Source: Motilimonas eburnea (GTDB taxonomy: Bacteria > Pseudomonadota > Gammaproteobacteria > Enterobacterales > CBDFNC01). From it: 64,000 nt of DNA. The notes beneath the pieces were generated by a model. That model was not told the DNA's origin. It saw only the letters and a list, made by a program, of their open reading frames with translations, and made no database searches. Where the stretch lies: positions 363,708 to 427,707 of the forward strand of contig NZ_JAIMJB010000001.1 of the NCBI RefSeq assembly GCF_021295345.1, in the 5' to 3' direction. Positions within the stretch are counted from its first letter, which is position 1; every line of letters starts with the position of its first letter. A program made the position numbers and the translations under genes. Shown here one piece after another: positions 35,920 through 44,183 of the stretch.

Positions 35920-36453
35920 CTTGGTTACTCCTAGTAAATAAAAATTCTTTATTAAGGGTGGTACGTCTAACTAACCTAAACTCGCTTTGTTACTTGTCTG
36001 TTGCTGCCTTAGTAAATAACTTTCATGAAGGATTATAGGACTGATCGTGGCCAAAATGTTGATTTGGATCAGTTGTTGCTAAATTACAAAAGAAAATCTA
36101 TTACTCATGGGGTAGAACGGTGGAAAAATAACCGTTAGCCCTTAAATAACAGGCCTTCTGAAACATTATTTAGACTACTAATATTGGCTGCTGATGACTA
36201 TATTGCCTTAAATGGTAAGAAAGTTTCATCTTTTTTGACATTCTGTTAGGCATAGATCACATTAAATCTTGGTCTGAATTCCATACTTACCCAGCTCTGT
36301 CGGTTCTTAGATAGGGAACAATCAATAGATGAAATCAGCATGCTTTGTTCATTAAAATTTTGTTTTGTTTTTATTAATCTTGAAAGTAATTTAAACTCCG
36401 TTGTCGTATATTTTTGAACTTTATTATCTCGATTGGAAATATTGGTGCTATTT
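35920..36453. other. 534-bp divergent spacer (adhE / tetR-type gene)
   Basis: It holds the adhE leader of about 105 nt, the adhE promoter with an FNR-like site, and presumably the promoter of the plus-strand TetR gene. No gene or RNA was recognised in it. Confidence 0.7.
36032..36072 (-). promoter_or_regulatory. adhE promoter: -10 and class II FNR-like box
   Basis: On the minus strand a perfect -10 (TATAAT, bases 36037-36032) is preceded by an FNR-type palindrome at 36059-36072 (TTGATTTGGATCAG on the plus strand, 9 of 10 fixed consensus bases). If the start of transcription is at ~36025, the box is centred near -40.5, the spacing of FNR-activated class II promoters. Anaerobic activation of adhE by FNR (or its EtrA equivalent) is inferred. 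Confidence 0.72.
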
Positions 36454-37068
36454 ATGGCAACTCAAGCTGAGCGCAACGCAGCAACCCGTGAGGCACTTCG
36501 TCAGGCTGCATTAAGTCAACTGGTACAATTTGGATATGCTGGTACTAATGCCAGTGCGATCTGTCATGCTGCAGGGGTCACTCGCGGAGCCCTAAACCAT
36601 CAATATCCAGATGGCAAAGTTGGATTAATTGCAGATTTAGTTGAAACCATGTTCTGTGAGCAGGTGGTGCATTATTACAAAGATGGCTATTGTCAGCCAT
36701 TAGAGCTGGTTAAAGCCATGTTGAATGCGTTATACCGCGACCCAGAGAATGAAATGCAATTGGTGATGATGGATTTGTGGCTATCAATGCGAGGTGACAC
36801 CAAACTCGAGCAGGTGGTGGGGCCTGTATTGTATCAAGGGACCGATAATCTATGGCGTTGTTTTTCCCCATTAGGACAAAGTGAGGTCGATACCTTGGCG
36901 CAATTAGTCCGTACCTTTATCACAGGTTTAAGCGTCAATCGCCTTAACCCAAATATGAGTGCGGCCATGGCAAGACAGCAAATTAAATTGATGCTTGAGT
37001 TGATTGAGCTTGCCCTTACGCCATCCGCCAAACCGATGGATGAACTGGCGTCAATCGCGGAGTATTAA
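36454..37068 (+). CDS. TetR/AcrR-family transcriptional regulator
   Basis: Protein of 204 aa from ATG 36454 (MATQAERNAATREALRQA), preferred to a frame extension seven codons longer. The N-terminal HTH is clear: FGYAGTNASAICHAAGVTRGALNHQYPDGKVGL-type, with residues ~28-55 as the helix-turn-helix. The helical C-terminal ligand domain has no assignable ligand. It is divergent from adhE and overlaps the convergent hydrolase gene by 18 bp. Either neighbour could be a target; nothing in the sequence decides. Confidence 0.9.
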   Translation: MATQAERNAATREALRQAALSQLVQFGYAGTNASAICHAAGVTRGALNHQYPDGKVGLIADLVETMFCEQVVHYYKDGYCQPLELVKAMLNALYRDPENEMQLVMMDLWLSMRGDTKLEQVVGPVLYQGTDNLWRCFSPLGQSEVDTLAQLVRTFITGLSVNRLNPNMSAAMARQQIKLMLELIELALTPSAKPMDELASIAEY

Positions 37069-37815
37069 TGCGATCATCTCAGCCAGCTTCTGTGGCTGGT
37101 CGAGGGCGATATCATGGCCACATTGGTCAATAGCATCTACCTCAGCCCCAAGTAGATTAGCCAGCTTGAAAGTACACTTTGGGCTGACTAATTGATCTTG
37201 TTTGCCATAGATAAACCGTACTCTTTTCCCCACAAGAGCCTGAACGGGCGCTTTAAATTTTGCTGCTGCAATGATCTGACAAAGGGCATTCATCACCGAT
37301 GTGGGGGATTGTTTACGCAATTCGCTCCACTGTTTAAGTAAGACCAAATCGTGGCTGTGTCGATAACTGGTAAAGGCTAAAATGCCTTGCTCTAGTCTAC
37401 TGCAATCAGGAGCCGCAGTGGCGGTCATTAATGCTTTGGCGACTCGCCATGTTGCAAAGCGTTGCCAAAACCAGCTGTGGCGCGAACTGGTATTAAGCGC
37501 GATAACTTGACTGATGTGGTGGGTGTCGATCGCTTGTGCTGACAATGCCACCATGGCGCCAAGTGAGAGCCCCACTAAGACGGCGCCCTCTATGTCTCGC
37601 TCAGCTAATTGCATTAGGATATCTTGACTGTATCGGCTGATGCTGACAGGGCTAGGCTGACGGTTGCGTGTGCCATTTCCTAGCGTGTCAAGACAGATCA
37701 CCTGATACTCGGGTAATTGGTGTTGTAATAGGTTGATAAAGTTGCCCCAATGACGCTGCTCACGAGATAAGCCACGTAATAATACGATTGTTGGTTTGGT
37801 TTGTTGATTCTTCAT
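37051..37815 (-). CDS. Alpha/beta-fold hydrolase
   Basis: Cytosolic protein of 254 aa from MKNQQTKPTIVLLRGLSR. The nucleophile elbow is GLSLG with S84, and the catalytic His lies in QCGHDIALDQP near the C-terminus. The oxyanion region is LLRGLSREQRHW. Size and pattern fit the BioH/MhpC-like group, but the substrate is unknown. It lies 36 bp after the M14-type gene on the same strand, so probably co-transcribed. Its 3' end overlaps the TetR gene by 18 bp. Confidence 0.86.
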   Translation of the reverse strand: MKNQQTKPTIVLLRGLSREQRHWGNFINLLQHQLPEYQVICLDTLGNGTRNRQPSPVSISRYSQDILMQLAERDIEGAVLVGLSLGAMVALSAQAIDTHHISQVIALNTSSRHSWFWQRFATWRVAKALMTATAAPDCSRLEQGILAFTSYRHSHDLVLLKQWSELRKQSPTSVMNALCQIIAAAKFKAPVQALVGKRVRFIYGKQDQLVSPKCTFKLANLLGAEVDAIDQCGHDIALDQPQKLAEMIALILRD

Positions 37816-37851
37816 TTGTGCTCTTGTTATTGACTCAAGTGACAACGAAAA

Positions 37852-38862
37852 CTAGCGCTTTAGGTTCGGGTACCACAGCCGTTTAGCGGCATCATTCATC
37901 AGGGCCAAGGTGTTACCCTGTGGAAGCCAGTTGGCCGATGAGTAAGCCGCTTGTATTAAAAAGTTCATCAGGACTGTGTGTCTTCTTAAGATTCGCTCAT
38001 ATCTGTGTTGTTTCTGTGGGTTAAAAAAACCTGCAAAATTAAATAGTTGGCGAGGGTTTTTTTTTACCCAAAGCCATGAGCCCATTTCTAGGGTTAACGG
38101 TATAAACAGCTGGCGTTTATGTTGTTTGGATAAGTGGTCCCAGAGATCGCCGTGGGTGGTGTAAAAGTGGCTTTGCGGTGCAACTTGGTAGTGGGCATGA
38201 TAGGGGTAAGTTTGGTCAAATAAGTTCATCAGCCCATAGGTTTGTCCAAGCATGGGGTAGGGCGCAATATTGCCAGCATAGGGGAACCACAAATGGTCAC
38301 GCAGGCCAAACCCTGAGTGCGCATCCAGGCTGAGGGTCAGGCTGGCACGCTCAATCAAGTCACTGACAAAAGACAATAGCATCTTACTTTCTGGTGCAAG
38401 GCCTTGTTTGCCACGGTACCAAGGTAGATGTCGGCTGATCCTGTGTCCTCCCACCATCCAAGTGGTTGGACAAATCGCATCGGTTGGGGCATTACGCATC
38501 AGGTCTATGCCTTGGCCATTACAGCGCGTATTATTCAAAAAACCAGCGGGATTAGCCAAAGGTAAGAAAGCCACACGAACTTGGCTGAACAATTGTTGAA
38601 AATGGTTATCCCATTGTAACCGCTTCAATATACTGTCAAGGAAGGCGATAACGACCTGGCTGCCGATGCGCTCTACACCGTGTATTCCCCCCACAAAAAT
38701 GACTGTTGGGCAATGGGGAGACTCACTGCCGATTTCGATACCATGTATCGGCAACGCAGCATCTTTAGCGTCAATGTAACCTAATACTTTGGCGCGCAAT
38801 GTATCTTGGTGACACTCGATCAATTCAAGTACTTTGTCTAACTCAGGTATGTGTGTTTGCAT
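37852..38862 (-). CDS. M14-family zinc carboxypeptidase/deacylase-like protein
   Basis: Protein of 336 aa without a signal peptide. Metal ligands H61 and E64 (GGIHGVERIG), the substrate-binding NPAGFLNNTRCNGQGIDLMRN segment, the third ligand in SLDAHSG and a late Glu in LEMGSW define the M14 carboxypeptidase/AstE-ASPA superfamily. Members remove C-terminal residues, hydrolyse murein peptides or deacylate amino acids; which one applies is not clear. It is upstream of the alpha/beta hydrolase gene and divergent from the YfcZ/YiiS gene. Confidence 0.85.
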   Translation of the reverse strand: MQTHIPELDKVLELIECHQDTLRAKVLGYIDAKDAALPIHGIEIGSESPHCPTVIFVGGIHGVERIGSQVVIAFLDSILKRLQWDNHFQQLFSQVRVAFLPLANPAGFLNNTRCNGQGIDLMRNAPTDAICPTTWMVGGHRISRHLPWYRGKQGLAPESKMLLSFVSDLIERASLTLSLDAHSGFGLRDHLWFPYAGNIAPYPMLGQTYGLMNLFDQTYPYHAHYQVAPQSHFYTTHGDLWDHLSKQHKRQLFIPLTLEMGSWLWVKKNPRQLFNFAGFFNPQKQHRYERILRRHTVLMNFLIQAAYSSANWLPQGNTLALMNDAAKRLWYPNLKR

Positions 38863-39060
38863 GCCGTTTTCGATAGGATGAAGATAAATTCAACAGTAAA
38901 TTAAGCGTAAGACAGTTTGATGACTTAAGATCTTGGATTAAGAGGAATAGTTGTTCTAAATTAAGATTTATTGTTTTTCGCTGGGATGATGGTTAATTCT
39001 GCTTGTTTTTTGATTTATCATTGGGTTTTAATGCGCTGACTTTACTTAAAGGGGACAGTT

Positions 39061-39348
39061 ATGACAGTTGAAAAGAATGATGATGTATGTGAAGCCTGCG
39101 GTGTGTTGGTGGAGTTAGGCAGCGTGATCCATGAAGATGACAATGTGTTGGCTTTACCGATCAGTGCACCTAGCCTTGAGCAAGCCCAGTCGCTTGCGCA
39201 AGAGTACACTCAACGTGCTAAGGAAAAATACCCTGATTGTGAGGCTGAGCAAGTGACACAAGGGCTCGATGCCGGTATCGCCCTTGTGCTTAACCTTCGC
39301 TTTTCCTGTACCGCTGAGCGACTGATTTTTGAAATGAGCTTGCGTTAA
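39061..39348 (+). CDS. YfcZ/YiiS family protein (DUF406)
   Basis: Small acidic cytosolic protein of 95 aa. A CEACG motif at 15-19 followed by GSVIHEDD, and the C-terminal GIALVLNLRFSCTAERLIFE, match the YfcZ/YiiS family. The function is unknown. AAAGGGGA upstream gives a ribosome-binding site. It lies 33 bp before the NlpC/P60 gene and may share its transcript. Confidence 0.88.
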   Translation: MTVEKNDDVCEACGVLVELGSVIHEDDNVLALPISAPSLEQAQSLAQEYTQRAKEKYPDCEAEQVTQGLDAGIALVLNLRFSCTAERLIFEMSLR

Positions 39349-39381
39349 TCGACCGCGTATATCGTTAATTAGGGAACAAAA

Positions 39382-39909
39382 ATGGGCCGTCGACCTTATT
39401 CTATCTTGCTGGCTGGCTGGGTGTTACTTCTCGCCGGCTGTAGTTCGTCACCTGAACCAACTGCTGCGAAGGTTAAGTCGGCGAACCCCTCATATCAATA
39501 TCAACCCAGTGATCTTCGTTCCGCTAGGCCTACGGGTCAATCAAAGGATATTGACCTCTTGCTTGACCACTACGAACAGTGGCAAGGGGTGCCTTACCGG
39601 TTAGGAGGGACGAGTACCAACGGGGTGGATTGTTCCGCTTATGTACAGCGGGTCTACCAAGATAGTTTTGATGCCATTCTTCCGAGGACGACGACTCAAC
39701 AAGCAAAGTTAGGGCGTCAGATTAAACGCAGTGAGTTAACGACGGGTGATTTGGTCTTTTTTCGGGTGTCTCGACGCACTCAACACGTGGGGGTTTACCT
39801 TAAAGACGGCCAGTTTCTTCATGCGAGTACCAGTAAAGGTGTCATCATTTCTCGATTAGATAACCCTTACTGGAAAAAGCGTTACTGGATGTCACGGCGT
39901 ATCCAATAA
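39382..39909 (+). CDS. NlpC/P60 lipoprotein, probable murein endopeptidase
   Basis: Lipoprotein of 175 aa: signal peptide with lipobox LLAGC (C20) followed by Ser, so directed to the outer membrane. The NlpC/P60 cysteine peptidase domain carries C84 (GVDCSAYVQ), H135 (TQHVGVYL) and H147 (FLHAST), the complete triad. YRLGGTSTNGVDCSAYV is the classic motif of NlpC and Spr/MepS, which cut D,D-crosslinks or gamma-D-Glu-DAP bonds in peptidoglycan. Not enough to choose between nlpC and mepS. Confidence 0.93.
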   Translation: MGRRPYSILLAGWVLLLAGCSSSPEPTAAKVKSANPSYQYQPSDLRSARPTGQSKDIDLLLDHYEQWQGVPYRLGGTSTNGVDCSAYVQRVYQDSFDAILPRTTTQQAKLGRQIKRSELTTGDLVFFRVSRRTQHVGVYLKDGQFLHASTSKGVIISRLDNPYWKKRYWMSRRIQ

Positions 39910-40334
39910 CGATGACAAACAAATGGCGCAGCGAGATTAATTACAAAAATAGCGCACTCAATGGAAAAATCGTGACTAAGCCCAATAATTTGACATTTTT
40001 CCAAATTAGTTTAGCCAAGGTAAGCAAACGGTTAAATCCACTGGATTAAATATATCTAAGTCCTTTGTAAGCATTGATATAACAAGGCATTAGGCCCTAA
40101 TTTAACGGCTTTTTTGACCTGGGTTTTGTTAAAAAAATGTCGATTTTTCCAGTTCTTAGCGTGCTTTTCTGGCAAGCCTGCACTTGTCATTTTGTGCGTT
40201 AGGCAATAGGATTGACAGGCACAATAACCAATGCGTTATGCTTTTGGTATATATAGAAATATAAAGATCATAATAATCAAACATTTTACTCATTATTTTG
40301 GTGATGAGACTGTTTTTGGCATGGAATAGAAAAA
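39910..40334. other. 425-bp AT-rich spacer before the PEGA/SUMF1 gene
   Basis: No gene found. It contains the odd-symmetry palindrome ATTAGGCCCTAAT near 40089-40101 and the candidate promoter given separately. Confidence 0.55.
40212..40242 (+). promoter_or_regulatory. Candidate sigma-70 promoter for the PEGA/SUMF1 gene
   Basis: A perfect -35 hexamer TTGACA at 40212-40217 is followed 18-19 bases later by TTATGC/TATGCT at 40236-40242. The -10 is weak, so confidence is low. The leader would be about 85 nt. Confidence 0.35.
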
Positions 40335-42197
40335 ATGCGGATAGCTCCACTGGTATTATCGGCTGGTATCTTCTCATTAGGCATGGCTGCCACTCCCTTA
40401 TACGCAAGCCAAGTCACTGAGTTAGATAATAAAATTCAGACAAAACAGGCTGAGTTTGACGCTTATGTTGACGGTCTAGAAAAAATTAGAAGCTCAATTC
40501 AACAAGACAAAGATGAGCTACAACGTCTAATTGAACTCAACACAACACTTGAGAATAAGCGTAAAGCTGCTTTGCTTGAAATGGATAAACAGTACGAATT
40601 GCTGGTTGCTGATCCTTCCTTGGATATCTCAGCCGCAATTGAAGCTTATCAATATGCCCTTCAAGCCCAAAGCCTGAACAAGGAAAAGGTTAAAGCACAA
40701 AAAACGCTGTTGGCCTCGAATCAAGAAAAACTGGCTAATTCTAAAGTGACTCAGTTCAGCATGCTTAATGAAATTGAAAACCTCAAAGAGCGTTTCAATT
40801 TTGCACGGGTTGAACGGATCAAGCGTGAGTTTAGCCAAGGTGGCAAGATGGAGGTGAGCCAGAGCATTGCGTGTGGTGAAGACGTCACATTTAAACAATG
40901 TGCTGAGCAAGGTAATAATCTGGCGAAAAAAACAGCCAGCCAAATGCTCACCAACAAGCTGTTTCAAAACGTAACGGAACAAGCCTTGGTGTCTAAGCAC
41001 CGTGATACGGCTGCAGCTGGCATCAAGATTGTCAGCGAAAAAGTATTAGAGAGTGGCTTTAGTGGCCAAGGTGATTACAGCGTTAAAATGCTAGTGGAAA
41101 TGGAAGGCCGTTTACCTCAAGCTCAAGCGTGTCGTTTATTGAGCCTAGACTATCGCTATTGTGGTGTGAATTCAGATCAGGCCGCAGCAGGCGATTACCA
41201 AGAGGTGGAGTTTTCACCGATTCAAAATGAACCGGGAATGGTGACCTTAACGGTTCGTTCTAACCAGTTTCATGACGAAGTATTTATCAATGGTAAAAGT
41301 TATGGCGCCAGTCGCGTTGATGCTATGTTGCCACCAGGTGAATACAAGGTCACAGTAAAGAAGCCCGGCTTTCACACCTTTAACACCACCGTTAAATTAT
41401 CGGGTGCGAGGACTATTCGCGCCGAGCTTAATCGTTTAGTGGTTAACTTAAAACCTGGCCAGAAGTTTTCGGATCAATACAGTGACGGCAGCAAAGCGCC
41501 GGCCATGGTGGCCATCGGCTCTGGTAGCTATCGTATTGGTGATATTCAAGGGCGTGGTTTAGGTAACGAAAAAGCACCGAGTAAAGTCACTATCGGGGCG
41601 ACCTTTGGCATCGGCCAAAAAGAAGTTACCGTGGCAGAGTTTGAAAAGTTTGTTAACGCGACCGGTTATCGTACTACTGCGGAAAAAGGCAAGGGCTGCG
41701 CTTCTTATTCAAGTGGGGCACCTGAGTACAGTGCCAATATGTCATGGCGAGAGCCAGGTTTTGAACAATCAAAACGTTCTCCCGTTGTTTGCGTAACTAG
41801 CGCCGATGCCGAGGCTTATACTAAATGGTTGAGCCGCAGCACCGGTTATCAGTATCGCCTACCCACAGAAACAGAGTGGGAAGTTGCCGCTCGTGGTGGC
41901 ACTAGCACCGATTATTGGTGGGGTAATAATGTGGGTGCGGGTAACGCCAACTGTGGCTGGTGTGGCAGTCGATGGTCGAATAACGGCACTGCACCGACAG
42001 CGTCATTTAAGGCGAATAAGTTTGGACTCTTCGATACCGTTGGTAACGTATGGGAGCTCACCGACAGCAACCCTGCTGTTGTCAGAGGTGGAGCTTGGAA
42101 TTTTGCGCCTAGCCTTGCAAGGGCCTCATCAAGGCTTGAAATTAGCTCAAGTTTTGCAGCTAACTACATAGGCTTCCGTGTCGTGCGCGCACAATAA
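40335..42197 (+). CDS. Exported coiled-coil/PEGA/SUMF1-domain protein
   Basis: Protein of 620 aa. A signal peptide (cleavage near ATPLYA, residue ~24) is followed by a long charged helical region (~26-165) with coiled-coil heptads. Next is a Cys-containing middle domain (~175-290), a PEGA surface-attachment domain (~300-365, DEVFINGKSYG, LPPGEYKVTVKKPGF) and a C-terminal SUMF1/FGE-sulfatase fold (~388-619: GIGQKEVTVAEFEKFV, YRLPTETEWEVAARGG, VVRGGAWNF). The two C-terminal catalytic Cys of true formylglycine-generating enzymes are absent, so it is probably a binding or structural member. A NANCGWCGS pair might form a disulfide. A terminator follows, so it is likely monocistronic. Confidence 0.88.
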   Translation: MRIAPLVLSAGIFSLGMAATPLYASQVTELDNKIQTKQAEFDAYVDGLEKIRSSIQQDKDELQRLIELNTTLENKRKAALLEMDKQYELLVADPSLDISAAIEAYQYALQAQSLNKEKVKAQKTLLASNQEKLANSKVTQFSMLNEIENLKERFNFARVERIKREFSQGGKMEVSQSIACGEDVTFKQCAEQGNNLAKKTASQMLTNKLFQNVTEQALVSKHRDTAAAGIKIVSEKVLESGFSGQGDYSVKMLVEMEGRLPQAQACRLLSLDYRYCGVNSDQAAAGDYQEVEFSPIQNEPGMVTLTVRSNQFHDEVFINGKSYGASRVDAMLPPGEYKVTVKKPGFHTFNTTVKLSGARTIRAELNRLVVNLKPGQKFSDQYSDGSKAPAMVAIGSGSYRIGDIQGRGLGNEKAPSKVTIGATFGIGQKEVTVAEFEKFVNATGYRTTAEKGKGCASYSSGAPEYSANMSWREPGFEQSKRSPVVCVTSADAEAYTKWLSRSTGYQYRLPTETEWEVAARGGTSTDYWWGNNVGAGNANCGWCGSRWSNNGTAPTASFKANKFGLFDTVGNVWELTDSNPAVVRGGAWNFAPSLARASSRLEISSSFAANYIGFRVVRAQ

Positions 42198-42221
42198 TCA
42201 GTCTTTAAGGTATACCTAAAC

Positions 42222-42249
42222 AAAAAACCGCGCGTTGTCGCGGTTTTTT
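42222..42249 (+). terminator. Rho-independent terminator after the PEGA/SUMF1 gene
   Basis: An 11-bp stem AAAAAACCGCG/CGCGGTTTTTT with a 6-nt loop; the T tract forms part of the stem. It lies 24 bp after the stop. Confidence 0.9.
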
Positions 42250-42620
42250 GTTTGAAGCGCTCAATGTTGGGCTTGGCTGAGTTCATCTGCCACCGACAAC
42301 CCCTTCTCCCATGTTTATTCGAACGCGCTTTAGTTTAACTCGCTGCATCAATTCTACACTCCGTCTACATCAGTACAGCGGTGCTTTACCCTCAGTTTAA
42401 TCCTTCTTACTTGGCGATAATCTTTAATCTAACTGTATGAATTTTAATCTATAATTGAAAAGCTGAATGAAAACTGTATATTGCTCGGTAATGCCGATGT
42501 TATGTATCGGTATAAGTTTCGCTTTGTGTTAAAACTTTGAACTCGATTAAAAAATGTGACTTTTTGCTGTGCTATTGTCGCGCCAGTTTTTTTCAAGGAT
42601 GCTAAACGAAGGTTGTAACA
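42250..42620 (+). other. Upstream region of nhaD with possible -10 and leader hairpin
   Basis: A perfect TATAAT at 42450-42455 would give a leader of about 160 nt. The leader contains a small hairpin CCGAT/ATCGG near 42494-42510. No known riboswitch consensus was recognised and no -35 is convincing. Confidence 0.4.
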
Positions 42621-44060
42621 ATGAATAAATGCATTTTCCGCTCAATGGGGTTGTTGTTGGTGATTTTATTTTCACCATTATGCTTGGCAAGTACTGGCGC
42701 TGACGCCTTAGATTTGACGTCATCAGGCGTGGGCTACATGGCCATATTAGTGTTTGTTCTGGCATATATTTTGGTGATGGGCGAAGAAGTGTTGCATTTG
42801 CGTAAATCTAAGCCAGTGTTGGTCGCCGCCGGTGTGATCTGGGGCATGATAGGGTTAGTGTATGCGCAACATGGTATGAGTCATGAGGCTGAGCAAGCTT
42901 TTCGTCATAACCTGCTAGAGTATGCTGAACTGCTCTTATTCTTATTGGTTGCCATGACGTATATCAACGCCATGGAAGAGCGGATGCTGTTCGATGGCCT
43001 GCGCTCTTGGATGGTCAATAAAGGGTTTAGCCTGCGTCAACTGTTTTGGCTAACGGGGATCTTGGCCTTCTTTATCTCGCCGATTGCAGATAACTTAACC
43101 ACGGCATTATTGATGTGCGCCGTGATCATGAAAGTGGGTGGTGACAATAAGAAATTCGTCGCGATGGCGTGCATTAATGTGGTGGTGGCCGCTAACGCTG
43201 GTGGTGCATTTAGTCCATTTGGTGATATTACCACCTTGATGGTATGGCAAAAGGGGATCCTGGGCTTTACCGAGTTTTTTGACTTATTTATTCCTTCAGC
43301 GATTAATTTCCTTGTGCCAGCCTTTATTATGAGCGCATTCATTGCCAATGAAAAACCCAAAGCAAATGATGAGCGAGTAGAAATTAAGCGCGGTGCATTT
43401 GTCATTATTGGTTTATTTTTACTGACCATTGTCATGGCGGTATCGGCTCATTCGCTTCTTGGTATGCCGCCTGTGCTCGGTATGATGACAGGATTAGGGT
43501 TTCTGCAATTCTTTGGTTACTACTTACGTCGTACCTTAAATAAATCCCTTGCACGTAAGCGTGCGTTGGCTGAACAAGCCAATGATGAAGCACGGTTACA
43601 TTACTTAGGCTCAGTGGTGCCTTTTGATGTATTTAACCGTGTTGCCAAAGCAGAATGGGATACCCTGTTATTTTTCTATGGTGTGGTCGTTTGTGTCGGT
43701 GGCTTAGGCTTTATTGGTTACCTCAGCTTAGTGTCTCATGTCATGTACACCCAATGGGATGTGACTTATGCCAACATTGCGGTAGGGGTCTTATCTGCCA
43801 TCGTCGATAACATTCCAGTGATGTTTGCGGTATTAACCATGGAGCCTGAAATGTCCCATGGCCAATGGCTACTCGTCACCCTAACGGCTGGGGTAGGTGG
43901 TAGTTTATTATCCATTGGCTCGGCCGCCGGCGTGGCCTTAATGGGGCAAGCTCGTGGTATTTATACCTTTGGGGCGCACCTTAAATGGGCTCCTGTGATT
44001 GCATTAGGGTATGTTGCCAGTATCTTTGTTCACCTTTGGTTGAACAGTAGCTTGTTCTAA
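42621..44060 (+). CDS. nhaD: Na+/H+ antiporter NhaD
   Basis: Inner-membrane antiporter of 479 aa that expels Na+ (and Li+) in exchange for protons. It begins with a signal-like hydrophobic segment and has a dozen further TMs. Diagnostic stretches are FFISPIADNLTTALLMCAV, NVVVAANAGGAFSPFGDITTLM and AIVDNIPVMFAVLTMEPEMS, the conserved helices of NhaD/ArsB-type carriers (IT superfamily). The start ATG has AAGG upstream. It is a single gene between two terminators; a Na+-pumping marine lifestyle would fit. Confidence 0.94.
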   Translation: MNKCIFRSMGLLLVILFSPLCLASTGADALDLTSSGVGYMAILVFVLAYILVMGEEVLHLRKSKPVLVAAGVIWGMIGLVYAQHGMSHEAEQAFRHNLLEYAELLLFLLVAMTYINAMEERMLFDGLRSWMVNKGFSLRQLFWLTGILAFFISPIADNLTTALLMCAVIMKVGGDNKKFVAMACINVVVAANAGGAFSPFGDITTLMVWQKGILGFTEFFDLFIPSAINFLVPAFIMSAFIANEKPKANDERVEIKRGAFVIIGLFLLTIVMAVSAHSLLGMPPVLGMMTGLGFLQFFGYYLRRTLNKSLARKRALAEQANDEARLHYLGSVVPFDVFNRVAKAEWDTLLFFYGVVVCVGGLGFIGYLSLVSHVMYTQWDVTYANIAVGVLSAIVDNIPVMFAVLTMEPEMSHGQWLLVTLTAGVGGSLLSIGSAAGVALMGQARGIYTFGAHLKWAPVIALGYVASIFVHLWLNSSLF

Positions 44061-44083
44061 ATAGAATCAAATCTTGTTATCTC

Positions 44084-44108
44084 AAGGCGCATTGATTGCG
44101 CCTTTTTT
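44084..44108 (+). terminator. Rho-independent terminator of nhaD
   Basis: An 8-bp stem AAGGCGCA/TGCGCCTT with a 5-nt loop and a T tract to 44108. It lies 23 bp after nhaD. Confidence 0.92.
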
Positions 44109-44183
44109 ACGCTTGCGATCTGTCCTCGACCTAAAGTAATTCACTGTTATAAGGGTTATCATATGCTTGATGAGCAGTGAGGG

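Noticed and set aside
44109..44183. LexA box in front of polB
   Set aside because: No CTGT-N8-ACAG match; CTGTTATAAGGGTTAT lacks the right half.
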